Shown: positions 6,399-14,585, counted from the first letter of the stretch. The stretch is DNA of 23,071 nt from Flavobacteriales bacterium (GCA_023145275.1 JAGLEB010000061.1:1-23071), one strand, 5' to 3'. Notes: generated from the sequence alone by a model not told the origin. Translations and numbers: made by a program.

Positions 6399-7631
6399 TT
6401 AATCAACATTCACCTGCGAAGAAATTCCTAATTCGCTTAAGTGTTCCCAGAAGTCGGGATATGATTTTTCTACAACATTTGGATTTTCAATAAATATGTC
6501 GGTCTTAAGAGCAAGAGGCGCAAATGCCATTGCCATTCTGTGATCGTCATAAGTATTTACTAGTATATCAGTTTCTATATTGTTAGAAACATCCATGCTC
6601 AGACTGTTTGATGTTATTTTAACTTTAGCTCCAAATTTTTCTAATTCAGTTTTTAAAGCAAATAATCTGTCAGTTTCTTTGATTCTCAATGTTTCAAGAC
6701 CTGTAAGTTTACAAGCAATACCAAGGTTGAAACAAGTAACTGCAATTGTTTGTGCAATATCAGGTTGCTGGTTCAAGTCTAACTCAAATAATTCTGGTTT
6801 TTCGAATATTGGTGATTTTTGTAATCTAATTTTATCTTGCAGAAAGTTAGTTTCAACACCTAAAGACATGTAAATCTCTGCTAAAGCGCTGTCTCCTTGA
6901 AAGCTCTCTCTCCTATATGTGCCTAGAAGTATATTTGCCTCATTAGCACTTGCCACAAGACTGTAATGATATGATGCTGAACTCCAATCTGATTCAACAA
7001 GTAAATCCTCCACAGAAGAAATTTCACCACTATTTATAGTGATAAGCTTCTTGTCCATATCCGCTCTAACTCCAACTTTTTGTAAAAGCTGAATAGTCAT
7101 ATTTATATAAGGAACAGAAACTATTTTTCCTTTTAAAGAAATCTGCAAGCCATTTTCCATTGTAGGAGCAACGAGCATTAATGCAGAGATAAATTGAGAG
7201 CTGATGTTAGAGTTTAGAGAAATCTTTCCACCTTTTAACTTTTTCCCCTTAATTTTTAATGGAGGGAAACCTTTTTCTCCAATATATTCAATATCCGCGC
7301 CTATTCTTTTTAAAGCTTCGACAAGTTCTCCGATAGGTCTTTCTTTCATCCTGTCAGATCCCGTGAGTGTAGCTTCTCTACCTTCTTGAACGGATAAGTA
7401 TGCTGTTAAAAAGCGCATAGCAGTACCAGCCATTCCAATATTTATTTCTTCTCCATTATTAGAAAGTGCATCTAACATTAGAGAAGTGTCTTTAGAATTT
7501 GAAAGATTTTTAATCTCAAAGGTCTTTCCCGCTAAGGCCTGTAAAATTAATAACCTGTTCGACTCACTTTTTGAACCTCCAACTTGAATTTCTCCTTTAA
7601 GACTCAATTTTCTTCCTTCTAACTTTATCAT
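6399..7631 (-). CDS. aroA: 3-phosphoshikimate 1-carboxyvinyltransferase (EPSP synthase)
   Basis: AroA condenses shikimate-3-phosphate with phosphoenolpyruvate, the sixth step of the shikimate pathway. Motifs seen in order: GGSKSESNRLL (18-28) with the substrate Lys and Ser; GMAGTAMRF (66-74), equivalent to the E. coli GNAGTAMRP PEP/glyphosate loop but with M for N and F for P; SDRMKERP (92-99); DIAQTIA (291-297) with the likely catalytic Asp; IKETDRL (317-323); DDHRMAMA (362-369); and KSYPDFWEHL (389-398). At 410 residues it is about 15-20 shorter than the E. coli enzyme. It ends a probable rsgA-dtd-mazG-hydrolase-aroA unit and lies 58 bases after the hydrolase, where a -7 element suggests an extra internal promoter. 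Confidence 0.96.
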   Translation of the reverse strand: MIKLEGRKLSLKGEIQVGGSKSESNRLLILQALAGKTFEIKNLSNSKDTSLMLDALSNNGEEINIGMAGTAMRFLTAYLSVQEGREATLTGSDRMKERPIGELVEALKRIGADIEYIGEKGFPPLKIKGKKLKGGKISLNSNISSQFISALMLVAPTMENGLQISLKGKIVSVPYINMTIQLLQKVGVRADMDKKLITINSGEISSVEDLLVESDWSSASYHYSLVASANEANILLGTYRRESFQGDSALAEIYMSLGVETNFLQDKIRLQKSPIFEKPELFELDLNQQPDIAQTIAVTCFNLGIACKLTGLETLRIKETDRLFALKTELEKFGAKVKITSNSLSMDVSNNIETDILVNTYDDHRMAMAFAPLALKTDIFIENPNVVEKSYPDFWEHLSELGISSQVNVD

Positions 7632-7651
7632 ACTAAATTAATATAGGTGCG

Positions 7652-7659
7652 CAAATATA
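7652..7659 (-). promoter_or_regulatory. Possible internal promoter before aroA (TATATTTG)
   Basis: A full TAnnTTTG match lies 20 bases upstream of the aroA start in the longest gap of this gene run. No TTG box stands 17-23 bases further upstream, so this is a partial match only. Confidence 0.35.
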
Positions 7660-7689
7660 GATTAAAAGCTTGTTTTTAGATGTAAAAAT

Positions 7690-8217
7690 TTAGCTATTTT
7701 TTATGTATTTTATAATGAGTTCTAAACTCTCTGTGCCAGCATGGTAGCCATCAAAAGTGATTATTTCAATATTCTTCGACTTCGCAAATTCTTTAGTATA
7801 TCTAGGACTTAAGAGCTCGTCGTTTATTCCCAAAAATATTTTAATACTATTATTCTTGTACTTAAGGCTTAATAATTTCTTTGAAATAGACCCGAGTAAA
7901 GGACCTACAGGATGGTTTTGATCTATAAACTGTTCCTTAGCTAAAAGAGGATTAATTAAATACATTTTCAGGATGTATTTTTCTGACAAAAGTAAGGCTG
8001 TCATTCCTCCTGTTGAAGAACCAATTATTTGTACATCATTTCCTTTCGAAATTTCGGTTTCAATTTTGTCAACAATGCTTCTTTGTATATCTGTAGGCAA
8101 CTCTTTATCGTAGTCTGGTTCAAAAACTATTAGATCACAGTCTAAATTATCTTTGAGCAAATTAGCCTTGTAACCTTCAGACTGATAACCTCCAATGTAA
8201 ATTACAACTTTATCCAT
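7690..8217 (-). CDS. YqiA/UPF0227-like alpha/beta hydrolase
   Basis: The 175-residue protein is a compact alpha/beta-hydrolase without a lid, resembling the YqiA/YcfP esterase group. The N-terminal strand VVIYIGGYQS carries the oxyanion region, and GSSTGG (66-71) is the nucleophile elbow with S68. D133 (LGINDELLSP) and H159 (DGYHAGTES) complete a plausible catalytic triad. There is no signal peptide, so it is cytoplasmic. YqiA-type proteins hydrolyse short acyl esters in vitro; the physiological substrate is unknown. It lies 42 bases after the MazG-like gene on the same strand. Confidence 0.75.
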   Translation of the reverse strand: MDKVVIYIGGYQSEGYKANLLKDNLDCDLIVFEPDYDKELPTDIQRSIVDKIETEISKGNDVQIIGSSTGGMTALLLSEKYILKMYLINPLLAKEQFIDQNHPVGPLLGSISKKLLSLKYKNNSIKIFLGINDELLSPRYTKEFAKSKNIEIITFDGYHAGTESLELIIKYIKNS

Positions 8218-8259
8218 GATTGGCTTTCTTAGAGTATTTATAATTTATTAGCTTGAATT

Positions 8260-8586
8260 TTATTTGAGTTTTTCGTTATTGTGATGTCTATCGTGATCTC
8301 TTTTTGTCTTTATATCTAATTTTTTATCGAAAGCTTCTTGAAGATTAACCCCAGTTTGGTTAGCAAGGCACATAACAACAAAAACAACATCAGCCAACTC
8401 TTCTCCTAGATCCTTGTTTTTATCTGATTCTTTTTCTGATTGTTCACCATATCTACGAGCGATAATTCTCGCTACTTCCCCTACTTCTTCAGTAAGTTGA
8501 GCCATATTTGTTAGCTCGTTAAAATATCTAACACCATGCTCTTTTATCCATTTGTCGACTTCTAATTGAGAATCCTTAATATTCAT
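8260..8586 (-). CDS. MazG-like nucleotide pyrophosphohydrolase
   Basis: This 108-residue all-helical protein has the MazG/dUTPase-superfamily metal site EEVGE (33-37) followed by EELADVVF (62-69), the E-x-x-E ... E-x-x-D pattern that binds Mg2+. It is a short single-domain member, like the house-cleaning pyrophosphatases that hydrolyse aberrant or surplus NTPs or dNTPs to monophosphates. The C-terminal tail is very basic and His-rich (KRDHDRHHNNEK). Position next to dtd and rsgA, with gaps of about 45-50 bases, suggests a housekeeping unit. The exact nucleotide substrate cannot be read from sequence. Confidence 0.85.
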   Translation of the reverse strand: MNIKDSQLEVDKWIKEHGVRYFNELTNMAQLTEEVGEVARIIARRYGEQSEKESDKNKDLGEELADVVFVVMCLANQTGVNLQEAFDKKLDIKTKRDHDRHHNNEKLK

Positions 8587-8635
8587 ATTGTGTATTTTTT
8601 GTAACTTTTTATCAGTCTATACTTGTATAGTGAAA

Positions 8636-9088
8636 CTACTCTTTGTTTTTTGAGTCAATCCAGATTGTAACGGGGCCATCATTAATAAGGGCTACTTTCA
8701 TATCTGCTCCAAATTCGCCTGTTCCGATTTCTTTCTTAACATCATCTTGCAGCTGAGTAACAAATTTATCATACATAGGTATTGCAAAATCTGGTTTAGA
8801 GGCTTTAATGTAAGTCGGTCGATTTCCTTTTTTTGTACCAGCGTGAAGAGTAAATTGACTAACGACAATTATATCGCCATCTACATCAATTACTGATTTG
8901 TTCATTACATCATTCTCGTCATTAAAAATGCGTAATTTCGATATCTTAGCACTTAGCCACAAAATATCGTCATCAGTATCCTCGTCTTCTATCCCTAGAA
9001 AAACTAGTAAGCCTGAGTTTATATAGCTTTTTACCTTGTAGTCAATTGTAACTGATGCTTCAGAAACTCGCTGTATTAAAGCTCTCAT
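8636..9088 (-). CDS. dtd: D-aminoacyl-tRNA deacylase
   Basis: Dtd removes D-amino acids (and glycine mischarged on tRNA-Ala) from tRNA, acting as a chiral proofreader. The 150-residue length is typical. Hallmarks are SQFTLHAGTKKGNRP (77-91), the conserved substrate-pocket motif, and FGADMKVALINDGPVT (126-141), which includes the Gly-cisPro pair (G138-P139) that excludes L-amino acids. The start MRALIQRVSEASV is the canonical family N-terminus. It lies 47 bases downstream of rsgA. Confidence 0.96.
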   Translation of the reverse strand: MRALIQRVSEASVTIDYKVKSYINSGLLVFLGIEDEDTDDDILWLSAKISKLRIFNDENDVMNKSVIDVDGDIIVVSQFTLHAGTKKGNRPTYIKASKPDFAIPMYDKFVTQLQDDVKKEIGTGEFGADMKVALINDGPVTIWIDSKNKE

Positions 9089-9135
9089 CGTTTTGCTAAA
9101 AGATTATTGTTGATAGATAAATATTTGCATGTAAA

Positions 9136-10074
9136 TTATGCGTAATCATCTGTTCTGTAGTTCTCCTCATCTCCCTCTATAAAACTTAAATAACTTAAGT
9201 ATCTAGTTGCTGATATTTCCTCATTTTCTACAGCATCTTTAACAGCACATTTTGGTTCATTTGTATGTAGACAATTATTAAATTTGCATTTGTTTTTTAT
9301 TGCAAAAATCTCAGGAAAATAATCTCCAATTTCTTCTGGTGGCATATCAACAAGACCAAAGCCTTTAATGCCAGGAGTGTCTATAATAAAACCTCCAAAA
9401 TCAAGTTCAAACATTTCGGCAAAAGTAGTAGTGTGTTGACCCTTGTTATGAGAATGAGATACTTCGGCTGTCTTTAAATTTAATTTACTGTCGATAGAGT
9501 TAATCAGTGTTGATTTTCCAACTCCAGAGTGACCTGAAAACATTGATATATTATCTTTCATTCTCTCCTTAACCAACTCTATGTTTTTACCTGTTTTAGC
9601 CGAAATGTCAATGCACTCATATCCAATATCAGTATATATATCGTTGAGCATCATCATTTCTGCTCTTTCTTCCAGTTTGTAAATGTCAGTTTTATTAAAA
9701 AGAATAATAGTAGGAATATTGTAGGCTTCGGCTGTAACTAAAAATCGATCGATAAATCCAGTAGAAGTATGTGGTTTTGCCATAGTCACAACTAGAAAAG
9801 CCATATCTATGTTTGAACCAATAATGTGTGTTTGTTTTGATAAATTAACAGATCTTCTGACGATATAATTTTTTCGATCAAGAATTTCGTTAATAACTCC
9901 AGTATTATCGTCACTTTCAACTTTAAAAATCACCCAATCGCCTACAGCAAGTGGGTTAGTGCTCTTAATGCCTTTTATTCTAAACTTACCCTTGATTCTA
10001 CAATCGTAATAAGTTCCATCTTCTGTTCTAACTGAATACCAGCTCCCAGTTGATTTAGTTACTAATCCTTTCAT
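9136..10074 (-). CDS. rsgA: Ribosome small-subunit-dependent GTPase A
   Basis: RsgA is a circularly permuted GTPase that checks and helps mature the 30S subunit. The 312-residue protein has an N-terminal OB-fold (about 1-65), then the GTPase motifs in permuted order: NKTD (127-130, G4), SAK (158-160, G5), GHSGVGKST (181-189, P-loop), HTTTF (214-218, G2) and DTPG (232-235, G3). A C-terminal zinc-binding site follows (C263, C268, H270, C276). All motifs are intact. A well-formed promoter lies 18-49 bases upstream, making this the first gene of the rsgA-to-aroA unit. Confidence 0.97.
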   Translation of the reverse strand: MKGLVTKSTGSWYSVRTEDGTYYDCRIKGKFRIKGIKSTNPLAVGDWVIFKVESDDNTGVINEILDRKNYIVRRSVNLSKQTHIIGSNIDMAFLVVTMAKPHTSTGFIDRFLVTAEAYNIPTIILFNKTDIYKLEERAEMMMLNDIYTDIGYECIDISAKTGKNIELVKERMKDNISMFSGHSGVGKSTLINSIDSKLNLKTAEVSHSHNKGQHTTTFAEMFELDFGGFIIDTPGIKGFGLVDMPPEEIGDYFPEIFAIKNKCKFNNCLHTNEPKCAVKDAVENEEISATRYLSYLSFIEGDEENYRTDDYA

Positions 10075-10091
10075 ACTTACAAATTATCTTA

Positions 10092-10123
10092 CAAAGATAG
10101 ATATTATACCAATATGACCTCAA
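10092..10123 (-). promoter_or_regulatory. rsgA promoter, TTG-N21-TATCTTTG
   Basis: The minus strand has TTG (10123-10121), 21 bases, then TATCTTTG (10099-10092). Both boxes match the Bacteroidota consensus, and the spacing is identical to that of the queA promoter. It probably drives the whole rsgA-dtd-mazG-hydrolase-aroA run. Confidence 0.75.
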
Positions 10124-10203
10124 AATGACTGATATAAAAAGTATCGTATTTATTTATAGTACTGATTGTCAGATGTCGTTCTTAAGTGCGAAACTAGAGT
10201 ATA

Positions 10204-10245
10204 TAAAAAGAAGTGCCATTCCACAAAAAAAATGGGAATGGCGCT
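10204..10245 (-). terminator. Terminator of the Phe/Tyr biosynthesis operon
   Basis: On the minus strand AGCGCCATTCC and GGAATGGCACT form an 11-bp stem (one wobble) around a 12-base loop, followed by TTCTTTTTATAT. It lies about 120 bases after the DAHP synthase-chorismate mutase stop and before the rsgA promoter, so it separates the two units. Confidence 0.75.
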
Positions 10246-10363
10246 ATAGTAAAACTGTGAAATGTCATTTGAGGTAAGCTACTTAGATAAATTTAGCATA
10301 GTGCAACTTTTCAACATATTATTCCAACCACTAGTACAATAAAGACTTACACAGTTTTAAAAG

Positions 10364-11446
10364 TTATTTCATCAACTTATCTTGTTTGTTGATAGATTCT
10401 TGGTGTATAGCTTCGAATACTCTTCTAATAAATTCTTCGCTTAAGCCTTTATCTTTCCCCATGTTTTTTCTGTCGTGTACGATATCATCCCATCTACTCG
10501 CCTGAAGAACTGCAACATTTGATTCTTTTTTCACTTCTCCAATCTGTTTAGCCACATCCATACGTTGAGATAGCATAGCGATTAATTGGTGATCAAGTTC
10601 ATCAATTTGTTTTCTCAATGCATCAATTTTATTTGATGCTGCAGAGTTTTCAACCTTGTGATTTCTCATGTGAAGTAGTTCCGTGATTTCTATAGCTCTA
10701 GCAGGTTTTACTTGCTGAGAAGCATCACTCCAAGCCTCATCTGGATTCTCGTGAGATTCAATCATCAAACCATCAAACTCAAGGTTTAGTGCAGTTTGAG
10801 ATATATCGTAAATCAAGTCGCGTTTTCCTCCAATATGCGATGGGTCACAAATCATAGGTACTTCTGGTAATCTTCTTTTGAATTCAATAGGAATTTGCCA
10901 TTTAGGAATGTTTCTGTATTGAATTTTCTCGTAAGTAGAGAATCCACGGTGAATAGCTCCCAGCTTCTTAACTCCTACTGCAGCAAATCTTTCTAATGCT
11001 CCAATCCACAACTCAAGATCTGGGTTAATTGGATTTTTTACAAGTACTGGTTTGTCCAAACCTCCATACTTTTTTAGAGCATCAGCAATTTCTTGAATTG
11101 CAAAAGGATTCACAGATGTACGTGCTCCAATCCACAAAACGTCTATATCATACTCCAAAGCTAGTCTTACGTGTTCGTCGTTGGCAACTTCAGTTCCCAC
11201 TTTTAATCCATAAGTATCTCTAACTTTGTTTAACCATTTTAATCCTGGCTCTCCAACACCTTCAAATGTGCCTGGCTTAGTACGTGGTTTCCATACACCA
11301 GCTCTAAATACGTGTACGTTTTTATGAACCAAATCTTTCGCAGTAGCCATCATTTGCTCTTCTGTTTCAGCACTACACGGTCCTACTATTCCTAAAGGAA
11401 GATTATCATCCTTAATCCCCCAATCATTTAATGCAATTATATCCAT
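10364..11446 (-). CDS. Bifunctional DAHP synthase / chorismate mutase (AroQ type)
   Basis: The enzyme makes DAHP from PEP and erythrose-4-phosphate, and converts chorismate to prephenate. Residues about 1-262 are a type I-beta DAHP synthase: GPCSAET (22-28, metal Cys C24), KPRTKPGTF (53-61), IGART (106-110), AIHRGFS (164-170), DPSHIGG (201-207, metal His H204) and E230 (MIESHENP). Residues about 272-352 are an AroQ-fold chorismate mutase helix bundle, with R278 and R295 likely to bind the dianion. The DAHPS-then-CM order is that of the Porphyromonas gingivalis enzyme, in which the mutase domain makes the synthase sensitive to prephenate. It is the last gene of the operon, 35 bases after tyrA. 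Confidence 0.95.
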   Translation of the reverse strand: MDIIALNDWGIKDDNLPLGIVGPCSAETEEQMMATAKDLVHKNVHVFRAGVWKPRTKPGTFEGVGEPGLKWLNKVRDTYGLKVGTEVANDEHVRLALEYDIDVLWIGARTSVNPFAIQEIADALKKYGGLDKPVLVKNPINPDLELWIGALERFAAVGVKKLGAIHRGFSTYEKIQYRNIPKWQIPIEFKRRLPEVPMICDPSHIGGKRDLIYDISQTALNLEFDGLMIESHENPDEAWSDASQQVKPARAIEITELLHMRNHKVENSAASNKIDALRKQIDELDHQLIAMLSQRMDVAKQIGEVKKESNVAVLQASRWDDIVHDRKNMGKDKGLSEEFIRRVFEAIHQESINKQDKLMK

Positions 11447-11481
11447 GATATTAGTTTTAATTGTTTTCGTTTATTTATATA

Positions 11482-12321
11482 TTATAATACTTTTTTTACT
11501 TCGTTTGCTTGTCTGATAAGAGTTTTTACAACTTCAGAGTTACCACTTTTTATAGCGTGTTTAAATAAAATTATATTCTCGATATAATCATCCATTACGG
11601 CTAGTACATTATCTTTATTTTGAGAGAAGATAGCTTCCCAAGTATCTTGATTACTTTTTGCCAAACGAACGGTCGACCTAAAACCTCCGCTGGCTAATGT
11701 AGTGATGTTTTCTACATTTTTCTCTTTATTGAGTACTGTTAGTGCTAGAGCAAAGGAAGATATATGCGAGATGTGCGAAACATAAGCCGCACTTACATCG
11801 TGTTCGTCTCCGAGCATGTATTTTATGTTGGATCCTAAACTGCGATACATATCCTCTACAAATTTTACTCTTTCTATATCTGAGTTTTCCGAATCGCAAA
11901 GTATCACTGCCATATCTTTGAACAAGTCATCAATTGCAGCATCAGGTCCCGAAAATTCTGTACCCGCCATAGGGTGAGTTGCTACAAATTGATTCCTTTT
12001 AGAATGACTTTTTACGGCATTTAGAATCGCATCTTTTGTAGAACCAACATCTATAAGCGTTTGATTACTAATTATATCAAGTATATCTACAGCCATATCC
12101 TGTGCTATATCTACTGGTACTGCTAGAATGATGAAGTCTGATTTGTCAATTGCCTCATCCAAGCTAAGAATCTCGTCTACTAATCCTAGTTCTAAAGCTC
12201 GTTTAGCATGTGTAGCACTGTTGTCAACACCTATAAAATGTTCGAAGCTTGAGCTCTTTCTTAGCGATTTTGCTAATGATCCCCCAATCAAACCTAGTCC
12301 TATTATTACTGCGTTTTTCAT
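11482..12321 (-). CDS. tyrA: Prephenate dehydrogenase
   Basis: TyrA oxidatively decarboxylates prephenate to 4-hydroxyphenylpyruvate using NAD(P)+. The 279-residue protein has a Rossmann fold with GLGLIGGS (8-15), then DVGSTKDAI (91-99), the catalytic-region HPMAGTE (116-122, H116), and the helical dimer domain with VSHISHISS (181-189) and GGFRSTVRLA (212-221, R215). It ends without an ACT or chorismate-mutase domain; the mutase is supplied by the next gene. The start is only 2 bases after the aminotransferase stop, which suggests translational coupling. An arogenate substrate cannot be ruled out. Confidence 0.92.
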   Translation of the reverse strand: MKNAVIIGLGLIGGSLAKSLRKSSSFEHFIGVDNSATHAKRALELGLVDEILSLDEAIDKSDFIILAVPVDIAQDMAVDILDIISNQTLIDVGSTKDAILNAVKSHSKRNQFVATHPMAGTEFSGPDAAIDDLFKDMAVILCDSENSDIERVKFVEDMYRSLGSNIKYMLGDEHDVSAAYVSHISHISSFALALTVLNKEKNVENITTLASGGFRSTVRLAKSNQDTWEAIFSQNKDNVLAVMDDYIENIILFKHAIKSGNSEVVKTLIRQANEVKKVL

Positions 12322-12323
12322 TT

Positions 12324-13496
12324 TTAATTTGCTAGAGCGTTAACTTCAATTTTTGAGACTCTTTGTATAGCTTCTTCTATTCTTTCTTTTGGAGTACAAA
12401 GAGAAATTCTCAAATAACTATTACCATTTGATCCAAAAATCATTCCTGGTGTTATAAATACATTAGATTTTTCAAGAATAATATCTGATAATTCTTCAGC
12501 GCTTATTCCTTCAGGAACTTTCGCCCAAACAAACATGCCTACTTCATTATCTCTGTATTTACAGCCTATTAGATCAAAAAGTTTATGGGCGTATGTTTTT
12601 CTCTCTCGGTATATATCATTTAATTTATTATACCAATCACTATCTAGTTTAAGTGCCTCAACTGCTCCTTCTTGTAGAGCTAAGAACATTCCACTATCCA
12701 TATTACTCTTTACTCGTAGAACATTTTTTATATAATAATCGTTACCAACTAGCATGCCAATTCTCCATCCAGCCATGTTTGACGCCTTACTTAGAGAGTT
12801 TAGTTCTAATGCTACTTCATCAGCTCCATCAATACTCAAAATAGAACGTTGATTTTCGTTGAGGACAAAGCTATAAGGGTTGTCATTTACTATAAGTATA
12901 TTATTCTTTTTACCGAATTTTATTAGTTTTCTGAATAATTCAAAATTTGCATCAGCTCCCGTAGGCATGTTTGGGTAATTTACCCACATAATTTTTACCT
13001 TCGAAAGGTCTAGAGATTCTAAATAATCAAAGTCAGGCTCCCAATTATTATTTTCGTCTAGTGGGTAGCTTATTATATTTGCTTGTACTAAGTCGCTAAC
13101 TGATTTATATGTTGGATATCCAGGGTTAGGTATTAATACTCCATCGCCAGGATTTAAAAAGGCCATAGAAATATGAATTATTCCTTCCTTAGACCCCGTT
13201 AGTGGTAAAATTTCTGAATTTGGATTTAGCGAAACATTAAAAAATCTCTTATACCAATCAGATATAGCATTTCTAAGTTTGTCGGTACCTTTGTAGCTTT
13301 GATATCCATGGCTTGTAGCAGAAAGAAGTGACTTAGAGCTCGCCTCTAAAACATTTTTACTAGGTGCCATATCAGGGCTGCCAATTCCGAGATTTATTAC
13401 GTCATTGCCAGCTTCGTTCATAGCCTTAATTTCGGCAAGTTTTACCGAAAAATAATATTCTTTAACATCTCCTAATCTGTCTGCAGTAGCTATCAT
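12324..13496 (-). CDS. PLP-dependent aminotransferase, class I/II, probably aromatic
   Basis: This 390-residue fold-type-I aminotransferase has the PLP lysine K237 in SLSKASNMAGWR (234-245), NYPNMPTGA (173-181) with the Asn contacting PLP, D205 (NDNPYSF), PGYPTY (125-130) and the substrate-carboxylate Arg R363 (YLRISL). The overall sequence resembles the LL-diaminopimelate/alanine-type branch. Lying between pheA and tyrA, it most likely transaminates phenylpyruvate and 4-hydroxyphenylpyruvate to Phe and Tyr, or acts on prephenate itself. The position supports this; the specificity is inference. Confidence 0.88.
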   Translation of the reverse strand: MIATADRLGDVKEYYFSVKLAEIKAMNEAGNDVINLGIGSPDMAPSKNVLEASSKSLLSATSHGYQSYKGTDKLRNAISDWYKRFFNVSLNPNSEILPLTGSKEGIIHISMAFLNPGDGVLIPNPGYPTYKSVSDLVQANIISYPLDENNNWEPDFDYLESLDLSKVKIMWVNYPNMPTGADANFELFRKLIKFGKKNNILIVNDNPYSFVLNENQRSILSIDGADEVALELNSLSKASNMAGWRIGMLVGNDYYIKNVLRVKSNMDSGMFLALQEGAVEALKLDSDWYNKLNDIYRERKTYAHKLFDLIGCKYRDNEVGMFVWAKVPEGISAEELSDIILEKSNVFITPGMIFGSNGNSYLRISLCTPKERIEEAIQRVSKIEVNALAN

Positions 13497-13518
13497 TAGT
13501 ACTTAATATATTGCTGTA

Positions 13519-14388
13519 TTATTCAAATTTTGATTTCTCACTGTGGTAAACCATGTTTTCGAGCTTCCATTCCTTGTATACTCCTAAAACAGTGACTTCT
13601 TCAGCTTCGTGCTTTAGTATTCCCATAACTGCTTTAAATGTTTCGTATGTCGGAAAAACTAAGTCTACATAAAAAGCATACTGCCATGGCTTATCCATAA
13701 TAGGTACTGATTGAATTTTTGTTAGATTCATCCCGTGAATCGAAAAAATAGATAAAACTTTCGAAAGACTTCCAGTTTGGTGTCCAACGCTCATTTTTAA
13801 TGATGCTTTATTAATCCCTTGGTCTGCATGTGAAACGCGCTCATCGTTTCCAAGTACAAAAAACCTTGTGTAATTATTCTTTATTGTTTGAATATTTTTA
13901 GCCAATGGAGTTAAAGAATAAATATCTCCTGCTATTTCACTGGCAATAGCTCCAACCTTACTAAGGTTTTTTTCGGAAACATGTTTTGCCGAATTAGCAG
14001 TATCTGTTGATTCTACAAGCTTTATATGTGGATGTTTCTCAAAAAATTGCTCGCACTGTAATATTGCCATCGGATGAGAGTGAACCTCGACTAAATCTTC
14101 TATTCTTGTTCCGTTGCTAACTAATAAGCTGTGCTCTATCGGTATGTATATTTCTCCAATGATATTCTGCCCCTTGGTTCCAAGTAATTTATAGTTTTGG
14201 AGCAATGATCCAGCTATAGAGTTTTCTATTGCAATTACTCCGAAATCTGCAGAGTTATTTTCTAAACTCTCAGGTATTTCTTTGAAATTGGTACACTCTA
14301 CAAGACTAATATTTTCTTTAAAGAACATTTTAGCAGCTTGATGATGATATGACCCTTTAATTCCTTGTATTGCTATTCTCTTTTCCAT
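13519..14388 (-). CDS. pheA: Prephenate dehydratase with ACT domain
   Basis: The 289-residue monofunctional enzyme converts prephenate to phenylpyruvate. The catalytic part (1-185) shows GIKGSYHHQAA (9-19), IENSIAGS (54-61), STDTANSA (127-134) and the hallmark NYTRFFVLG (172-180; T174-R175-F176). An ACT domain follows at about 196-272. The Phe-binding ACT motif, ESRP in classical enzymes, here reads QSVP (226-229, within NLTKIQSVP), and the GALV motif is also altered, so feedback by Phe may be weak or different. It is the first structural gene of the operon, directly behind a terminator hairpin and an aromatic-rich leader peptide. Confidence 0.95.
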   Translation of the reverse strand: MEKRIAIQGIKGSYHHQAAKMFFKENISLVECTNFKEIPESLENNSADFGVIAIENSIAGSLLQNYKLLGTKGQNIIGEIYIPIEHSLLVSNGTRIEDLVEVHSHPMAILQCEQFFEKHPHIKLVESTDTANSAKHVSEKNLSKVGAIASEIAGDIYSLTPLAKNIQTIKNNYTRFFVLGNDERVSHADQGINKASLKMSVGHQTGSLSKVLSIFSIHGMNLTKIQSVPIMDKPWQYAFYVDLVFPTYETFKAVMGILKHEAEEVTVLGVYKEWKLENMVYHSEKSKFE

Positions 14389-14403
14389 TGCAAAGTATTA
14401 TTC

Positions 14404-14433
14404 AAAAAAAAATCCCACTAACTTAGCGGGATT
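14404..14433 (-). terminator. Attenuator terminator in the pheA leader
   Basis: On the minus strand AATCCCGCTAA and TTAGTGGGATT form a stem of up to 11 pairs (about 9 once a realistic loop is allowed, with one G-U wobble). A run of nine Ts follows without a gap. The hairpin stands 16 bases before the pheA ATG and after the leader peptide stop, so it would end transcription before the structural genes. An upstream segment can pair with its 5' arm instead (see the antiterminator entry). Confidence 0.85.
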
Positions 14434-14473
14434 GTATCTTTATATTGTTGAAATTCATATATATAACATCCCG
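14427..14473 (-). promoter_or_regulatory. Alternative antiterminator pairing in the pheA leader
   Basis: CGGGAT (minus 14473-14468), which overlaps the leader peptide codons after the Phe run, is exactly complementary to ATCCCG (minus 14432-14427) in the 5' arm of the terminator. A further TAT/ATA pairing lies beyond a small internal loop. The two structures exclude each other. A ribosome stalled in the Phe run (14508-14488) leaves this segment free. A ribosome that reaches the stop at 14455 covers it and lets the terminator form. Confidence 0.6.
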
Positions 14474-14538
14474 TTTCTTTTTCTGATGAAAAAAAAGTAA
14501 AAGAAGAAACTATAATATGTATTATTAAATAAATTCAT
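14455..14538 (-). CDS. Aromatic-amino-acid leader peptide of the pheA operon
   Basis: This 27-codon ORF, ATG to TGA, encodes a peptide starting MNLFNNT. It then has YYSFFFYFFF at residues 8-17 and a basic end IRKRNG before MLYI. It contains seven Phe and four Tyr codons. The run resembles the E. coli PheL leader (which contains FFFAFFF) in composition and position. The ORF lies between a probable promoter and the attenuator terminator, and ends 67 bases before pheA. The function, sensing Phe- and possibly Tyr-charged tRNA by ribosome stalling, is inferred from this architecture. Confidence 0.85.
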   Translation of the reverse strand: MNLFNNTYYSFFFYFFFIRKRNGMLYI

Positions 14539-14556
14539 TTCTTTGTTTTGTTGAGG

Positions 14557-14585
14557 CAAATGTAGAAATATATTCTTAACATCAA
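14557..14585 (-). promoter_or_regulatory. Probable promoter of the pheA operon, TTG-N18-TACATTTG
   Basis: The minus strand has TTG (14585-14583), 18 bases, then TACATTTG (14564-14557), a full match to TAnnTTTG. Transcription would start near 14550, about 12 bases before the leader peptide ATG, a very short 5' end. A second full -7 match, TATATTTG (14590-14583), overlaps the -33 box and is an alternative. Confidence 0.5.

Noticed and set aside
10251..10358. Perfect 9-base inverted repeat (AAAACTGTG and CACAGTTTT) about 90 bases apart in the 3' region of the aromatic operon.
   Set aside because: It is short, AT-rich and widely spaced, so chance is plausible. There are no coding or mobile-element features between the arms.
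14448..14512. A second reading frame across the pheA leader, also Phe/Tyr-containing (SSFTFFSSEKETG...).
   Set aside because: It has no start codon in frame and arises because runs of T read as Phe in more than one frame. The ATG-started frame with YYSFFFYFFF is the better leader.
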